DNA from: Paenibacillus sp. EZ-K15
GTDB lineage: Bacteria > Bacillota > Bacilli > Paenibacillales > Paenibacillaceae
Length of the DNA: 64,000 nt
Reading direction: 5' to 3'
NCBI RefSeq assembly: GCF_002573715.1
Contig: NZ_PDHM01000024.1
Span: 113,676-177,675 of the forward strand
Both the position numbers and the translations under genes were made by a program. The stretch's first letter is position 1, and the number at the start of each line of letters is the position of its first letter. The notes beneath the pieces were generated by a model, which worked only from the letters and a program-made list of their open reading frames with translations, had not been told where the DNA came from and ran no database searches. Of the stretch, positions 45,442 to 55,173 are shown one piece after another.

Positions 45442-46821
45442 TTTCGGCAGGCTCGGTATGGTCTGATTGCAATCCCCCGGAAGCGGCAGATTTCGGCATA
45501 CGTACTGGCCCGCGCTGTTCTCATTTGCAGCACCTGACGGGGCTGGCTGATGAACCCGCTGTTTCCAGAGCTGCCACAGCATGAATCCATCATTTGCTCT
45601 TCCCTTATTCTTAATATAATTCACCATCGTTTCTACATTATAATAGGGCGTTGCAATATTATTCTGACCGTTCATCATGTCGGCATCGTATACCGTGCCC
45701 GGTGCGGCATTCAGTTGCAGGACGGCCCCGCCGGATCCCTCCGGTGCAATCTGCATGCCCATATTGATAGGTCCGTTGTATATCGCCTTGTACGATTCAT
45801 ATCCTTCACGCGGATCGTAATAAATACCGCCATCGTAGGACATCAAATTGATGAAGTTGATCTTACTGCCATGATCCTTGACTACGCGATACATGGTACC
45901 GCCAAAAGGAGATCCCCATTGGACCTTGCCTTCTTCAAACGGCGTTCCCTTCACGTAATAAGCGCCCGTGGACCAGCCGGCGATGGAAATCTGCAGATTG
46001 GCGTTTCTTGCATGAATTTCATTATAGAGACTCGTAATAATGCCCGCGATTTCTCCATCCTTGGTGCAGCTGAACTGGGTGGCTGTTCCTTTGTTGCAGC
46101 TGCTGCCGCTGGATTCCCAATCAATGTCGACTCCGGCAGCGCCAAGATCGAGAGCCAAATCCACAATGTTCTTGGCATTGAATCTGGACCACTGTGAACC
46201 TTGGCTGTATGACCAACCTCCTACCGATAGGAACGCTTTCGTTCCGCGGGCTCTGAGAGATGCAATGTTGTTACGCAGATCCTGGGACTGCTGGGCTGTA
46301 AATTTACGTTGACCGTTCGGCGTCGTCGCCCCTTCCACAAATTCCAAGCCTGCAATGGCTTGATCAAACGCATAGGACCCTTGGGAATACGTGGTGTCCG
46401 GTCTTACGAATGCAAGATTGAGATGGGTGATGTAATTGGGGATGTTGGCGGTCGTCAGATCGTAAATACTGGTGTTCCAAGAGCTCGCGTAAGCGACATA
46501 CATACGATCACCAGGCAGCGGAGGGTCTACAGGAGGGTCTACTGGCGGATCCACCGGGGGATCGACGGGCGGTGTCCCGGGAGTGCAAACACCAAGGTCC
46601 TCCCATACACCCCATTGTCCAGTCGTTCCAGGCACCTCGCCCTGTGTCCACCATTTCGCTTTCCAGGCGTGGCCGTTGTAGGATACAATATTCCCCCCGC
46701 CATATACGGCGGAACTGCTCCAAGCTGACTCGGTACAAACCTCAGCGGCTTGAGCCTCGTACACAGGGAACATACTAATCACCAGCACGGCGATGAATCC
46801 GAGAATCCATCCTTTCATCAT
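45436..46821 (-). CDS. Secreted GH18 chitinase with N-terminal chitin-binding module
   Basis: About 461 residues. Signal peptide to AQAA (about residue 26), a CBM5/12-like module (WSSSAVYGGGNIVSYNGHAWKAKWW, QWGVWEDLG), a linker of four PVDP repeats, then a GH18 barrel. Substrate strand FLSVGGWSYS and catalytic motif GVDIDWES (DxxDxDxE) are intact. It cleaves chitin outside the cell. ATG 46821 has AAGGTGG 7 nt upstream; an in-frame ATG at 46839 lies upstream of that site. A cre-like site lies 54 bp upstream. Convergent with and slightly overlapping the AraC gene. Confidence 0.94.
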   Translation of the reverse strand: MMKGWILGFIAVLVISMFPVYEAQAAEVCTESAWSSSAVYGGGNIVSYNGHAWKAKWWTQGEVPGTTGQWGVWEDLGVCTPGTPPVDPPVDPPVDPPVDPPLPGDRMYVAYASSWNTSIYDLTTANIPNYITHLNLAFVRPDTTYSQGSYAFDQAIAGLEFVEGATTPNGQRKFTAQQSQDLRNNIASLRARGTKAFLSVGGWSYSQGSQWSRFNAKNIVDLALDLGAAGVDIDWESSGSSCNKGTATQFSCTKDGEIAGIITSLYNEIHARNANLQISIAGWSTGAYYVKGTPFEEGKVQWGSPFGGTMYRVVKDHGSKINFINLMSYDGGIYYDPREGYESYKAIYNGPINMGMQIAPEGSGGAVLQLNAAPGTVYDADMMNGQNNIATPYYNVETMVNYIKNKGRANDGFMLWQLWKQRVHQPAPSGAANENSAGQYVCRNLPLPGDCNQTIPSLPKL

Positions 46822-46874
46822 TCTGGACCACCTTGTCATTCATCAAACAACTCCTTCGCCAATTGATTTCGTTT

Positions 46875-46890
46875 ATTAAAGCGGTTTCAA
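46875..46890. promoter_or_regulatory. cre-like (CcpA) site upstream of chitinase
   Basis: ATTAAAGCGGTTTCAA fits WTGNAANCGNWWNCAW at all but the third base. Apart from this site and a terminator, the gap 46822-47162 holds nothing I can name. Confidence 0.5.
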
Positions 46891-47048
46891 AGCTAGTGAA
46901 AGCTCCGTACCTTACACACCTCCTAACGCATACAGATGAAGTGATATGACGCACTTTAAGTGTAACTTGGTCATTTTTTGTACAACAAGGATAATATTTA
47001 CTTGTTCAGGGGCAAAATCCTATACCTTGACCTATCAACGCCCCACGC

Positions 47049-47091
47049 AAAAAAAGCTGTCCCACTGCGGATTACCGCATATGGGGCAGCT
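47049..47091 (-). terminator. Terminator of the YqcI/YcgG gene
   Basis: AGCTGTCCCA (47055-47064) / TGGGGCAGCT (47082-47091) with an inner GCGG-ATTA-CCGC stem; on the minus strand a run of seven T's follows. Confidence 0.85.
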
Positions 47092-47162
47092 CTTAAATAG
47101 AAAGCATGTTTAACCCTGACTCGGATTTAGGGTATGATGATAGCAACGTGTTATTTCTCTTA

Positions 47163-47915
47163 TTATAGATTGATCTCTTTGTGCCGCCTTGCAAACGGAC
47201 ATTTCGATAGTGACTCCGTGTTATCCCGCAAAAAATATTGCTTCCATTCATAGTTATCCTCCGCCCCGTAGAACTTCAAGTCAGGGTGCGGTGGTACGGG
47301 ATCATATTTGGCTAACCGCTGACGAATCAATCCCTTGGTGTGTTCTGCTTGCCTTGTTCGGGCATTGAACTGCTTCAGAACCCAACGAGGCGTAAAAGCA
47401 AGCATCATGTAGGGAAAGTATCTGCTCTGGCGAAGCTCATGTGCCGGTGTGCCGCAATAAACAAAATAAGGTTCGCCTGCAAAACAAAACTCCCACAGAT
47501 GATCCGTAGGCTCCTCCGGCAGATCCGCCGGCCAAGGCTCCGTATCGTATTCGGTTGTCCGGCTTAACAGCTGCCAGAACAAGCGCTCATAATATTGGGC
47601 GCCTTCCAGGCTATCGCGGCCATGCTCCGTACAGATCATGACGACAAGTGAAGTATATGGCCCGAAGTCCCTGGAGCCGAGCCCGTACTCGCGCAGCAGA
47701 GCAGCAAGCTGTTCCGCCGCGGCCTGTGATTCGCCTTGATGAATAAAGCCGTATCTAAAATGATTCAGTGCATGTCCTTGCACTGCGGGAATACAAGGGA
47801 ATTTGGCGTAACGGTCCGTCATTTTCTCGGTCAGCTTGGTTATCGCTTTCCGCTGCCATTCCTCCTGCAATCCATGGACAGCATCCATATCGTCCAACCT
47901 CAATAAACCGCTCAT
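47163..47915 (-). CDS. YqcI/YcgG family protein
   Basis: About 250 residues, soluble. The family features visible are FPCIPAVQGHALNHFRYGF near the start, LWEFCFAGEPYFVYCGTPAHELRQSR in the middle, and CPF near the end. The family is common in Bacilli; I know no established function for it. ATG 47915 (MSGLLRL) is preceded by AGAGGGGG; a GTG at 47918 is possible. Monocistronic, divergent from RNase J. Confidence 0.85.
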   Translation of the reverse strand: MSGLLRLDDMDAVHGLQEEWQRKAITKLTEKMTDRYAKFPCIPAVQGHALNHFRYGFIHQGESQAAAEQLAALLREYGLGSRDFGPYTSLVVMICTEHGRDSLEGAQYYERLFWQLLSRTTEYDTEPWPADLPEEPTDHLWEFCFAGEPYFVYCGTPAHELRQSRYFPYMMLAFTPRWVLKQFNARTRQAEHTKGLIRQRLAKYDPVPPHPDLKFYGAEDNYEWKQYFLRDNTESLSKCPFARRHKEINL

Positions 47916-48099
47916 CACGAGACCCCCTCTGCTACAGCATATAAGAGTGGGTAAAAATAGGTGACTGTCTCGTGCGAAATGCACATGAATTTTGAAAAGC
48001 GTTTCCCAAAAGCTTGAACTTTCTGATATCTTAAGTAGAGAAGAAATTAAAATGACCAGGCTTATGCCTTAATTACCATAGAGAGGATTCTTTCACATT

Positions 48100-49818
48100 A
48101 TGTCTAAACCCCTGTTAACAGATCAGATTCAAACTGCCAAACCCGCCAAAAAACCGAGGCCTTCCGCTCCACCCGTGCGCATCTTTGCGCTGGGGGGGCT
48201 TGGAGAAATCGGCAAGAACATGTACGGTGTGGAATTCAAAAATGAGATTATTATCATCGATGCCGGGCTGAAATTCCCGGATGCCGAAATGAGTGGCGTC
48301 GATTATATTATTCCGGACATTCGTTATTTACTGGATAACAAACATAAAGTAAAGGGTATGTTCCTGACCCATGGACATGAAGATCATATTGGGGCTATTC
48401 CCTATGTGCTTCGTCAAATCCAGATGCCGATCTATGGCGGGGCACTGACCATCGGCCTGGTTCGTGCGAAGCTGGAGGAGCATCGGCTGCTGGATCAGAG
48501 TGATCTGCGCATATTCCATGAAGACGAAACGATTTCATTCCGTCATCTTTCCGTTCATTTCTTTAGAACCACCCACAGCATTCCGGATGCCTTCGGGATC
48601 GTTGTGGAAACCCCGTACGGGCCGATCGTACATACCGGAGACTTTAAATTTGACTTTACGCCGGAGGACAAGCCTGCCAATCTGCATAAAATTCTGCATA
48701 TCGGCGCGCGTGGCGTCCTGGCCCTGATGGCTGACAGTACCAATAGCGAGCGGGACGGGTTTACCCCTTCTGAACGCACCGTCGGCGATTCCATTCTGCG
48801 TCTGTTCCGGGAATGTCCCGGACGGATCCTGTTTGCCACCTTCGCTTCGAACGTTCATCGTCTGCAGCAGGTTGTTGAAGCTGCCACCAGAACAGGCCGC
48901 AAAATCGCCATCGTCGGCCGCAGCATGGAGAAGGTATTTGTGATTGGTCAGGAGCTTGGTTATATTCGCGTGCCGGACGGCATGATGATTGATGTGAAAG
49001 CCGTTAATCGTTATCGCGATGACCAGGTGCTGATTATTTGTACAGGTAGTCAGGGCGAGCCTAATGCGGCACTGACACGCATCGCATCAGGTGCCCATCG
49101 TTCGATCCAGATTCATCCGGAGGATACCGTTATTTTCTCGTCTTCGCCGATTCCTGGGAATACCCAGAACGTCAATCGCAGCATCGATCTCTTGATGCGG
49201 GCAGGAGCAGAAGTTAAATACGGCTCCATTCTCGATATCCACACTTCGGGTCACGGCTGCCGCGAGGATTTGAAGCTTATGATCAGCAGCTTGCGTCCCA
49301 AGTATTTTGTGCCGATCCACGGGGAATACCGGATGATGCTCAATCATCGTCACCTCGCCGTGCAGGTTGGGGTTGCCGACAGCAATGTTTATTTGATGAA
49401 CATTGGGAATACGCTGTCCCTATTCCGCAACTATGCGCGTAAAGGCCGGAACATCCCCTCCGGAGACGTCTACATCAACAATGGAGAGCTGCGTACCCAT
49501 GAGAAGGAATTGCTTGAGGAACGAGTACAGCTCGCTCACGATGGCGTTGTCATCGTCGCCATCACCATCAATCGCGAGACGCGCAAGCTGCTCTCCGGGC
49601 CGGAGCTGATTACCCGTGGGTTTGTATATATGCAGGACTCCAAGCCTCTTCTACGCAGAGCTGAAGCGATGCTGCGCAAGCAGCTGAACAAAGCCGGTGA
49701 ACAGCGCGAATACAACCGGGCTGCCTGGGAACAGATGACAAACAACACACTCAACCGTTATTTTAAAAGGGAACTGGGCCGCAGCCCGTACATTATGCCT
49801 TCCATAATGGAAGTATAA
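48100..49818 (+). CDS. rnjA: Ribonuclease J
   Basis: 572 residues. Metallo-beta-lactamase/beta-CASP fold: THGHEDHIGAIPY carries the zinc ligands, TGDFKFDF and the second-half HTSGHG complete the site, followed by a C-terminal domain with RELGRSPYI. It is a 5'-to-3' exo- and endoribonuclease in mRNA decay. The N-terminal 25 residues (Lys/Pro-rich) are an extension. The intact HxHxDH favours the active RNase J1 type. Single-gene unit with a strong terminator. Confidence 0.93.
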   Translation: MSKPLLTDQIQTAKPAKKPRPSAPPVRIFALGGLGEIGKNMYGVEFKNEIIIIDAGLKFPDAEMSGVDYIIPDIRYLLDNKHKVKGMFLTHGHEDHIGAIPYVLRQIQMPIYGGALTIGLVRAKLEEHRLLDQSDLRIFHEDETISFRHLSVHFFRTTHSIPDAFGIVVETPYGPIVHTGDFKFDFTPEDKPANLHKILHIGARGVLALMADSTNSERDGFTPSERTVGDSILRLFRECPGRILFATFASNVHRLQQVVEAATRTGRKIAIVGRSMEKVFVIGQELGYIRVPDGMMIDVKAVNRYRDDQVLIICTGSQGEPNAALTRIASGAHRSIQIHPEDTVIFSSSPIPGNTQNVNRSIDLLMRAGAEVKYGSILDIHTSGHGCREDLKLMISSLRPKYFVPIHGEYRMMLNHRHLAVQVGVADSNVYLMNIGNTLSLFRNYARKGRNIPSGDVYINNGELRTHEKELLEERVQLAHDGVVIVAITINRETRKLLSGPELITRGFVYMQDSKPLLRRAEAMLRKQLNKAGEQREYNRAAWEQMTNNTLNRYFKRELGRSPYIMPSIMEV

Positions 49819-49857
49819 GGCTCCGGTCACTCTGAGCCTTAACCGTATCTCAACATG

Positions 49858-49906
49858 AAAAGGGTGGATCCAAGGTCATTTAAACCTTCGGATCCACCCT
49901 TTTTCA
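49858..49906. terminator. Bidirectional terminator after rnjA
   Basis: AAAAGGGTGGATCC (from 49858) and GGATCCACCCTTTTT form a near-perfect stem with an inner AAGGT/ACCTT pair. It separates the convergent rnjA and MFS genes. Confidence 0.9.
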
Positions 49907-49985
49907 GATATCAGAAAGTATACACTTCTAAGCATGTCCTTCCTGATATCGCAAGAATAAAATCATCTAAACGCGGTCTCCAGCC

Positions 49986-51209
49986 TTAGTCCGCAAGCTC
50001 CAGCCCTTTCGTTTCCTTGCCAAGTACGAGTACGCCGAGCGCACCGATCAGGATGGTCACGAAAAACATCACGAAAATGAATTCGATCCGGGTGCCATTT
50101 TGCTTCAACACCCCGACGAGCAGCGGTGCAATAACGCCGCCGATCCGTCCAAACGACGTTGCAAGCCCAACCCCCGTTGAACGAACCTTGGTCGGATAGA
50201 GTTCCGGACTGTAGGCATATAAACCTCCCCATGCTCCCAGATTGAAGAATGACAAGGAAATGCCTGCTGCCAGCAGCGAACCTTCCGTGTTGGCATAACC
50301 AAACCAGATGGCGCTAAAGGCCGTAAGCACCAAATAGGTAACGAGAACGAATTTCCGCCCGAACTTTTCTATAAAGTACGCGGCCGTAAAATAACCCGGC
50401 AGCTGGGCAAGCGTCATAATCAACACATACTGAAAGCTTCGGACCAGACTGAACCCTTTATCGACCATAACGGTCGGAAGCCACAGGAACATGCCGTAAT
50501 ACGAGAATACGACCGTAAACCACAGCACCCACAGCATAATGCTCGTACGCCGATGTTCAACCGACCAGACCGAAGCCACTCGCTGCCCAAAGGTCAGCTT
50601 AGGGGCTGCCTTAGCTTTCTGCTCAAGATATCTTGGCGAATCCTCGATGGCACGCCGCAGATAGAGCGCATAAAAAGCAGGCAGAGCTCCAATAACAAAA
50701 GCAGCCCGCCAGCCGTAATCCGGGATGACAAAGTAAGCGATGAGTGCAGATAGTATCCAGCCTGCCGCCCAGAAGCTTTCCAACAGCACAACCGCTCTTC
50801 CCCGTTCATGAACCGGCATGCTTTCTGATACCAGCGTGGATGCAACGGGAAGCTCTCCGCCAAGTCCGAAGCCGGCAATAAAGCGCATCAAACACAGCAT
50901 GATAAACCCGGTAGCCAGCGCGGAAAGACCGCTCGCGATCGAGAATATGAGCAGCGTCCACAGCAGAATATTTTTCCGTCCATACTTATCAGCCAAGAAT
51001 CCAGCCATGGCCGCGCCGAATACCATTCCGATCGATGTGGTACTTGTCAGTATCCCTACCTGCTGCGAGCTCAGCGACCATTCCGCTGCCAGCGCCGCAA
51101 CAACAAATGAAATCATCCCGACATCCATCGCATCGAACATCCAGCTGGCACCCGCACTGAACAGCAGCTTGCGCCGCTTCGGCTCTTTTAACAATTGCAT
51201 ATTGCCCAT
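49986..51209 (-). CDS. MFS transporter (AAHS/sugar-porter-like)
   Basis: 407 residues, about twelve helices. The loop 2-3 motif GFLADKYGRKNILLW and the inner SPELYPTKVRSTGVG block match the metabolite-H+ symporter/YceI-like group of major facilitators. The N-terminal MDVGMISFV is also typical. Transports an unknown organic acid or sugar. Start ATG 51209 after GAGAGGGGG. Downstream of the PAS kinase gene by 61 bp on the same strand, so possibly cotranscribed and controlled with it. Confidence 0.87.
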   Translation of the reverse strand: MGNMQLLKEPKRRKLLFSAGASWMFDAMDVGMISFVVAALAAEWSLSSQQVGILTSTTSIGMVFGAAMAGFLADKYGRKNILLWTLLIFSIASGLSALATGFIMLCLMRFIAGFGLGGELPVASTLVSESMPVHERGRAVVLLESFWAAGWILSALIAYFVIPDYGWRAAFVIGALPAFYALYLRRAIEDSPRYLEQKAKAAPKLTFGQRVASVWSVEHRRTSIMLWVLWFTVVFSYYGMFLWLPTVMVDKGFSLVRSFQYVLIMTLAQLPGYFTAAYFIEKFGRKFVLVTYLVLTAFSAIWFGYANTEGSLLAAGISLSFFNLGAWGGLYAYSPELYPTKVRSTGVGLATSFGRIGGVIAPLLVGVLKQNGTRIEFIFVMFFVTILIGALGVLVLGKETKGLELAD

Positions 51210-51270
51210 GTTGGCCGCCCCCTCTCCTATATCTTTCTATAATGTAGAGCGAACCATACGCCTGGTCAAG

Positions 51271-52344
51271 CTAGATTATGCTGAGTGGCAGAATTACCTT
51301 TATGGTCGTTCCCTCGTGAAGCTTGCTGGATACATGAACCTGCCCCTTGTGATCCTCGATCATTTTTTTGCTGATCATGAAGCCCAGGCCATTGCCTTTC
51401 TCCTTCGTGGTGAAGAACGGTTCCCCGAGACGAGAGAGGATTGCTTCTGGAATCCCGCAGCCATTATCCGTAAAATGGATGGCCACAGTATGGTCATCGC
51501 TTCTCTCCAGCCGAATGGTCAACTCCCCGCCACCCGGCATGGATTCCACGGCATTTTTAATAAAATTGATGAACACCTGCTTCAGATGATTCACATCACC
51601 CTCGACATTGGCCTCTCGCTCTCCGAAATCCGTTATAATCTCGACGTTATGTATGATGGCCTGCGTATTTAATAGAGTAATCACTTGGTCCAGGAGCTGC
51701 CGGATATCGGCACGCTCGAATTTCACGCTTTGCGGCTTCGCCAAAAACAGAAGCTCACTTACGATCAGTTCGATCCTTTCGATCTCCGAGGAGATAATAT
51801 CGAAATATTCATCCTTCCGGCCGGCGCCGGAGCGAATGAGCTGCACGAACCCTTTGATGGAAGTCATGGGGTTACGGATTTCATGGGCGATCCCTGCCGC
51901 AAGTTGACCGGCCATGGACAGCTTATCGGACTGGATCAGCCGCTCCTCTTCTTGATGGGCGGCCTTTTTCATATCGGTAATATCCGTAAAATGCGCCACA
52001 TAGCCAAGTGTTCTTCCTTCCCTGCTACGAGCTATGCTTAGCATACAAGATACCCACCTGATATCGCCTTGTTTATGTATCAGTCTCTTCTCCAATTGCA
52101 AAGAAGCGGTCTTACCCGACACTAGCTTCTCCATCCTATCTTTGTCCTTATTCACATCTTCCGGATAAATCCAATTGTAATAGGGATGGTGCAGACACTC
52201 TTCCGCCTCATACCCCAGCATGACGCAAGCAGCGGGATTAATTGTGATAATGCTCCCCTCTGAATCGATGAATACGGTTCCAATCGGCGCTACTTCAATC
52301 GCTTGGACCATAAAATCATAGCTGAGACATTCACTATTCATCAT
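51271..52344 (-). CDS. PAS-domain sensor histidine kinase (sporulation-kinase-like)
   Basis: About 357 residues. PAS domain (APIGTVFIDSEGSIITINPAA, then IYPEDVNK), PAC tail (GYVAHFTDIT), H-box AGIAHEIRNPMTSIKGF, N-box FINFIKNAVESM, G boxes DNGCGI and GNGLGFMI. No membrane helix, so cytoplasmic. The pattern is that of KinA/KinE-type kinases feeding a phosphorelay, and no response regulator is adjacent. ATG 52344 (MMNSE) has AGGAGG but 12 nt away; the reading frame stays open to a TTG at 52455, so the start is unsure. Confidence 0.9.
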   Translation of the reverse strand: MMNSECLSYDFMVQAIEVAPIGTVFIDSEGSIITINPAACVMLGYEAEECLHHPYYNWIYPEDVNKDKDRMEKLVSGKTASLQLEKRLIHKQGDIRWVSCMLSIARSREGRTLGYVAHFTDITDMKKAAHQEEERLIQSDKLSMAGQLAAGIAHEIRNPMTSIKGFVQLIRSGAGRKDEYFDIISSEIERIELIVSELLFLAKPQSVKFERADIRQLLDQVITLLNTQAIIHNVEIITDFGEREANVEGDVNHLKQVFINFIKNAVESMPGGGELTIRLERSDDHTVAIHFTDNGCGIPEAILSRLGEPFFTTKEKGNGLGFMISKKMIEDHKGQVHVSSKLHEGTTIKVILPLSII

Positions 52345-52653
52345 CGTTTGGAGATCCTCCTGTCTTTCATTGTTCAATCGTTTTACATATTTCGAGATAT
52401 CGGTTTGCTTCTCCTTTCCTCTCGCCTGTTGAAAAATATAAATAAAGCAAACCAAAGGATAATTTGGACATGGGGCGAATATATTGTTATGGGGTTTCTA
52501 ATTTTTGGTGGCAATTCCAGCGCTATTCTAGTGAAACTGAGAGAAAATGGTTTTTTTTGACTTGAACGCTATGGCTTTTTCGTTTATTGTGAAAGAAAGC
52601 AAGTCATTTACAATTGCTAGTCGTTAGGACCGTTAACAAAGGAGTTTGCGAGT

Positions 52654-53274
52654 ATGTACACGGAACAAGATATTTGGATTGTGCTTACAGGCACGGGCAC
52701 CTGGTTCAGCAGAATGATCCAATATTTCACGAAGGCCCCACTCAACCATGCATCCATCGCGTTTGATTCCGAATTACGCGAAGTGTACAGCTTTGGGCGA
52801 AAGAAGGCGAACAACCCGTTTGACGGCGGTTTAGTTCGCGAGAATCTACGCGACCCCTTCTTCTACACTTCGGAATGCGCGGTATATCGTTTCCGCGTTA
52901 GTAATGAAGACTATCAACGCATGCACAACCTTGTCAAAGAGATGATGCGTGATCAGGACCGCTACAAATATAATCTGCTAGGGCTGCTGGGTATATTGTT
53001 TCGGATTCATATTGATCGTGACGATGCTTTCTTCTGCTCCCACTTTGTTGCTACGGTGCTGGAGCAAGCAGGCCTGCGGCCTGTGAACAAGCCTTGTCAT
53101 CTTGTAACGCCGGAGGATTTCTCCCATTCATCGCAGTTGAATGAAGTCTACCGTGGACCTCTCCACGGGTATCTTGCTCAAGACATGACATCCCCGCTAT
53201 CCCCATCACCGACGTTTACTCCTGTGACAACGAAAGGCCGAGGCAAGTTCTTCAGATTCGGAAAAACGGGTTAA
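52654..53274 (+). CDS. YiiX-like permuted papain-fold protein
   Basis: 206 residues, no signal peptide. The His motif APLNHASIAFD precedes the Cys motif FFCSHFVATVLEQAG, the circularly permuted order of the NlpC/P60-related YiiX/C92 family. Members are thiol hydrolases acting on peptide or acyl bonds. The C-terminal 35 residues are Ser/Pro/Thr-rich. Start ATG 52654 lies 9 nt after AAAGGAG. It is monocistronic with a strong terminator. Confidence 0.75.
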   Translation: MYTEQDIWIVLTGTGTWFSRMIQYFTKAPLNHASIAFDSELREVYSFGRKKANNPFDGGLVRENLRDPFFYTSECAVYRFRVSNEDYQRMHNLVKEMMRDQDRYKYNLLGLLGILFRIHIDRDDAFFCSHFVATVLEQAGLRPVNKPCHLVTPEDFSHSSQLNEVYRGPLHGYLAQDMTSPLSPSPTFTPVTTKGRGKFFRFGKTG

Positions 53275-53321
53275 TACTGAAATATGTAGCTATCATATAA
53301 ATATGTTTCTCTGATACCTTG

Positions 53322-53358
53322 GAAAAAAGCAGCCGGGCTCTCACCCGGCTGCTTTTTT
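53322..53358. terminator. Bidirectional terminator
   Basis: AAAAAGCAGCCGGG / CCCGGCTGCTTTTTT, perfect 14-bp stem with a 6-nt loop, between convergent genes. Confidence 0.92.
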
Positions 53359-53400
53359 GTATGTTCCTCGCGGGGGTAACCCCCCGCGTCATGTTTAGCA

Positions 53401-54063
53401 TTAAGCGGATGGAGTCTGGTCCGACGTCTGCTCCAGCACCGTCTTTTCGACCACAGCGGGGCTAGATTCGATAGTAGATTCAGCCAGCTTTTCCTGCTCC
53501 ATTTTCTTACGCTTGCGTTTGCGGTTAAAGTACACACCGATCAACAGAAGCGGAACCGCAATAAGCGCAATATATAACGATACATCCTTAACCATACCTT
53601 CTGCCGCGTTACCGTACAGGTAAAACAAGGTACCTACCACATAAAACTTGGTAGCTCTGCCTATAGCGGCATAAGCAAGAAGTCTCCATAACGGGAAGTT
53701 CAAGCACCCCGATAGAATCGTGAACACCTTAAAGGGTACCGGCGTGAAGGAACCAATCAATATGGCGGCCTCGCCGTTTTTCTGAAACATGTTCGTAGCA
53801 GAGTCAATCCACTCTTTTTTCAAAATCTTGTATAGTACCGACTTCCCAAGCAGCTTTCCGATTAAATAACCCAGCGGCGTCCCCAGCAAGCACCCGATAA
53901 AGCCATACGTTGCAAGCCACAGCGCATTCTGCGGATGCATGATGCTTAGCGAAACCTGCAGAAAAAAGGCGGGAACCGGAAAAATTACAGCATCAGCAAA
54001 CGAATGAATAAACAATCCCCATGGACCAAACTTGATCAAAAAATCCAAAATGTCCTGAAACAT
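53401..54063 (-). CDS. VTT-domain (YqaA/DedA-like) membrane protein
   Basis: 220 residues. Several membrane helices; the region PVPAFFLQVSLS, then GCLLGTPLGYLIGKLLGK, then IGSFTPVPFKVFTILSG shows the VTT/SNARE-associated pattern of DedA relatives, with the Pro in SFTPVPFK conserved. Related proteins flip polyprenyl or phospholipid head groups. The last 45 residues are a charged cytoplasmic tail (KRKRKKMEQEK). Start ATG 54063, weak ribosome site. Confidence 0.85.
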   Translation of the reverse strand: MFQDILDFLIKFGPWGLFIHSFADAVIFPVPAFFLQVSLSIMHPQNALWLATYGFIGCLLGTPLGYLIGKLLGKSVLYKILKKEWIDSATNMFQKNGEAAILIGSFTPVPFKVFTILSGCLNFPLWRLLAYAAIGRATKFYVVGTLFYLYGNAAEGMVKDVSLYIALIAVPLLLIGVYFNRKRKRKKMEQEKLAESTIESSPAVVEKTVLEQTSDQTPSA

Positions 54064-54228
54064 GTCTCAACCCCTAAACATTTTCTTCCTGTTTCTATCA
54101 GACCCTGTATAAAGTATAGCACATAATTATACTGGAAAGGACCTAAGCCGCCCTATCCCTCCCGAAAAAACGCGTAAAACGAAGCATGCCTTTGCTCCTA
54201 TACACTATATGCAGCGAGTTCAACTAAC

Positions 54229-54262
54229 AACAAAAAAACCTTTCTTCTTGGAAGAAAGGTTT
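54229..54262 (-). terminator. Terminator of pdxK
   Basis: Perfect 12-bp stem AAACCTTTCTTC (54236-54247) / GAAGAAAGGTTT (54251-54262), loop TTG, then seven T's on the minus strand. Confidence 0.92.
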
Positions 54263-54324
54263 GGGGTCACTCTCTGCAAGCCGAATTTCATCCATGAATA
54301 AGCTTGCAAAAAAATGTATTTTGT

Positions 54325-55137
54325 TTAATTTGCAGATAAACTGCGATGCGCGGAATGTCTTGTCGGACCTACGAATTCATTCAGTGGGAAGCCATTGGAG
54401 ATGGCTTGGGTAATGAATGCCTTCGCTTGCTGTACCGACTCGCGAACGGTCAAGCCTTTAGCAAGATTAGCTGTAATGGAAGCGGATGACGTGCAGCCCG
54501 CGCCATGGGTGTACTTCGTTACGATGGTATCAGCCTCGAACCATTCAAAGTTGTTTCCGTCATAGAGCAGGTCCATCGCTTTGCCTTCGCGGATCTTGCC
54601 TCTATCTTTAATCAGCACATTCTTCGCGCCGCGCTCATGAATAATGGCCGCAGCCTCCTGCATTTGATCCAGGGTCGTGATCGGGCCAGACTTGGCCAGT
54701 TGGGACGCCTCGAACAGGTTTGGCGTTACCAGATCAGCGCGCGGGAGAAGGAACTCCAGCATCGCTTCCGTATTTTCCGGCTGCAGCACTTCATCCGTGC
54801 CTTTGCAGACCATCACCGGATCGATGACAATCCGTTCTAGATTATAGCGGTCGATATACTGGGACACAAGCTCGATGATCTCTACGGATCCGAGCATGCC
54901 GGTCTTCATGGCGTCGATGCCAATGCCCTCGAGCACGGTTTTCAACTGTGTTTCTACAATATCTAGCGCCACCGGGAAAACCTGATGATCCCATGTCTTT
55001 GGTTCCATGCAGACAATCGTGGTCAGTGCGGTCATACCGTATACGTCAAATTCCTGAAACGTCTTCAGGTCAGCCTGGATGCCAGCGCCGCCGCTCGTAT
55101 CGGAGCCCGCTACTGTTAGTGCTTTTCGTATCGTCAT
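54325..55137 (-). CDS. pdxK: Pyridoxine/pyridoxal kinase, ThiD-like fold
   Basis: 270 residues, ribokinase fold. TVAGSDTSGGAGIQADLK, VIDPVMVCKGTDEVL and HGAGCTSSA (catalytic region) are shared with ThiD. The C-terminal PLNEFVGPTRHSA matches the B. subtilis PdxK type rather than the HMP kinase. It phosphorylates vitamin B6 to salvage PLP. Start ATG 55137. A promoter TAGACG-17-TATAAT lies 37 bp upstream, with its -35 box inside structured repeat A. No thi genes are near. Confidence 0.88.
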   Translation of the reverse strand: MTIRKALTVAGSDTSGGAGIQADLKTFQEFDVYGMTALTTIVCMEPKTWDHQVFPVALDIVETQLKTVLEGIGIDAMKTGMLGSVEIIELVSQYIDRYNLERIVIDPVMVCKGTDEVLQPENTEAMLEFLLPRADLVTPNLFEASQLAKSGPITTLDQMQEAAAIIHERGAKNVLIKDRGKIREGKAMDLLYDGNNFEWFEADTIVTKYTHGAGCTSSASITANLAKGLTVRESVQQAKAFITQAISNGFPLNEFVGPTRHSAHRSLSAN

Positions 55138-55173
55138 GTTCCATGTTCCCTTCGCTTGTAAAATGATTACTCT

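Noticed and set aside
46513..46560. 12-bp repeats as a regulatory array
   Set aside because: They encode the PVDP linker of the chitinase, a usual feature of modular secreted enzymes.
47990..48015. cre site before rnjA
   Set aside because: TTTGAAAAGCGTTTCCC looks close but has an extra base in the left half and misses the TG at the right spacing.
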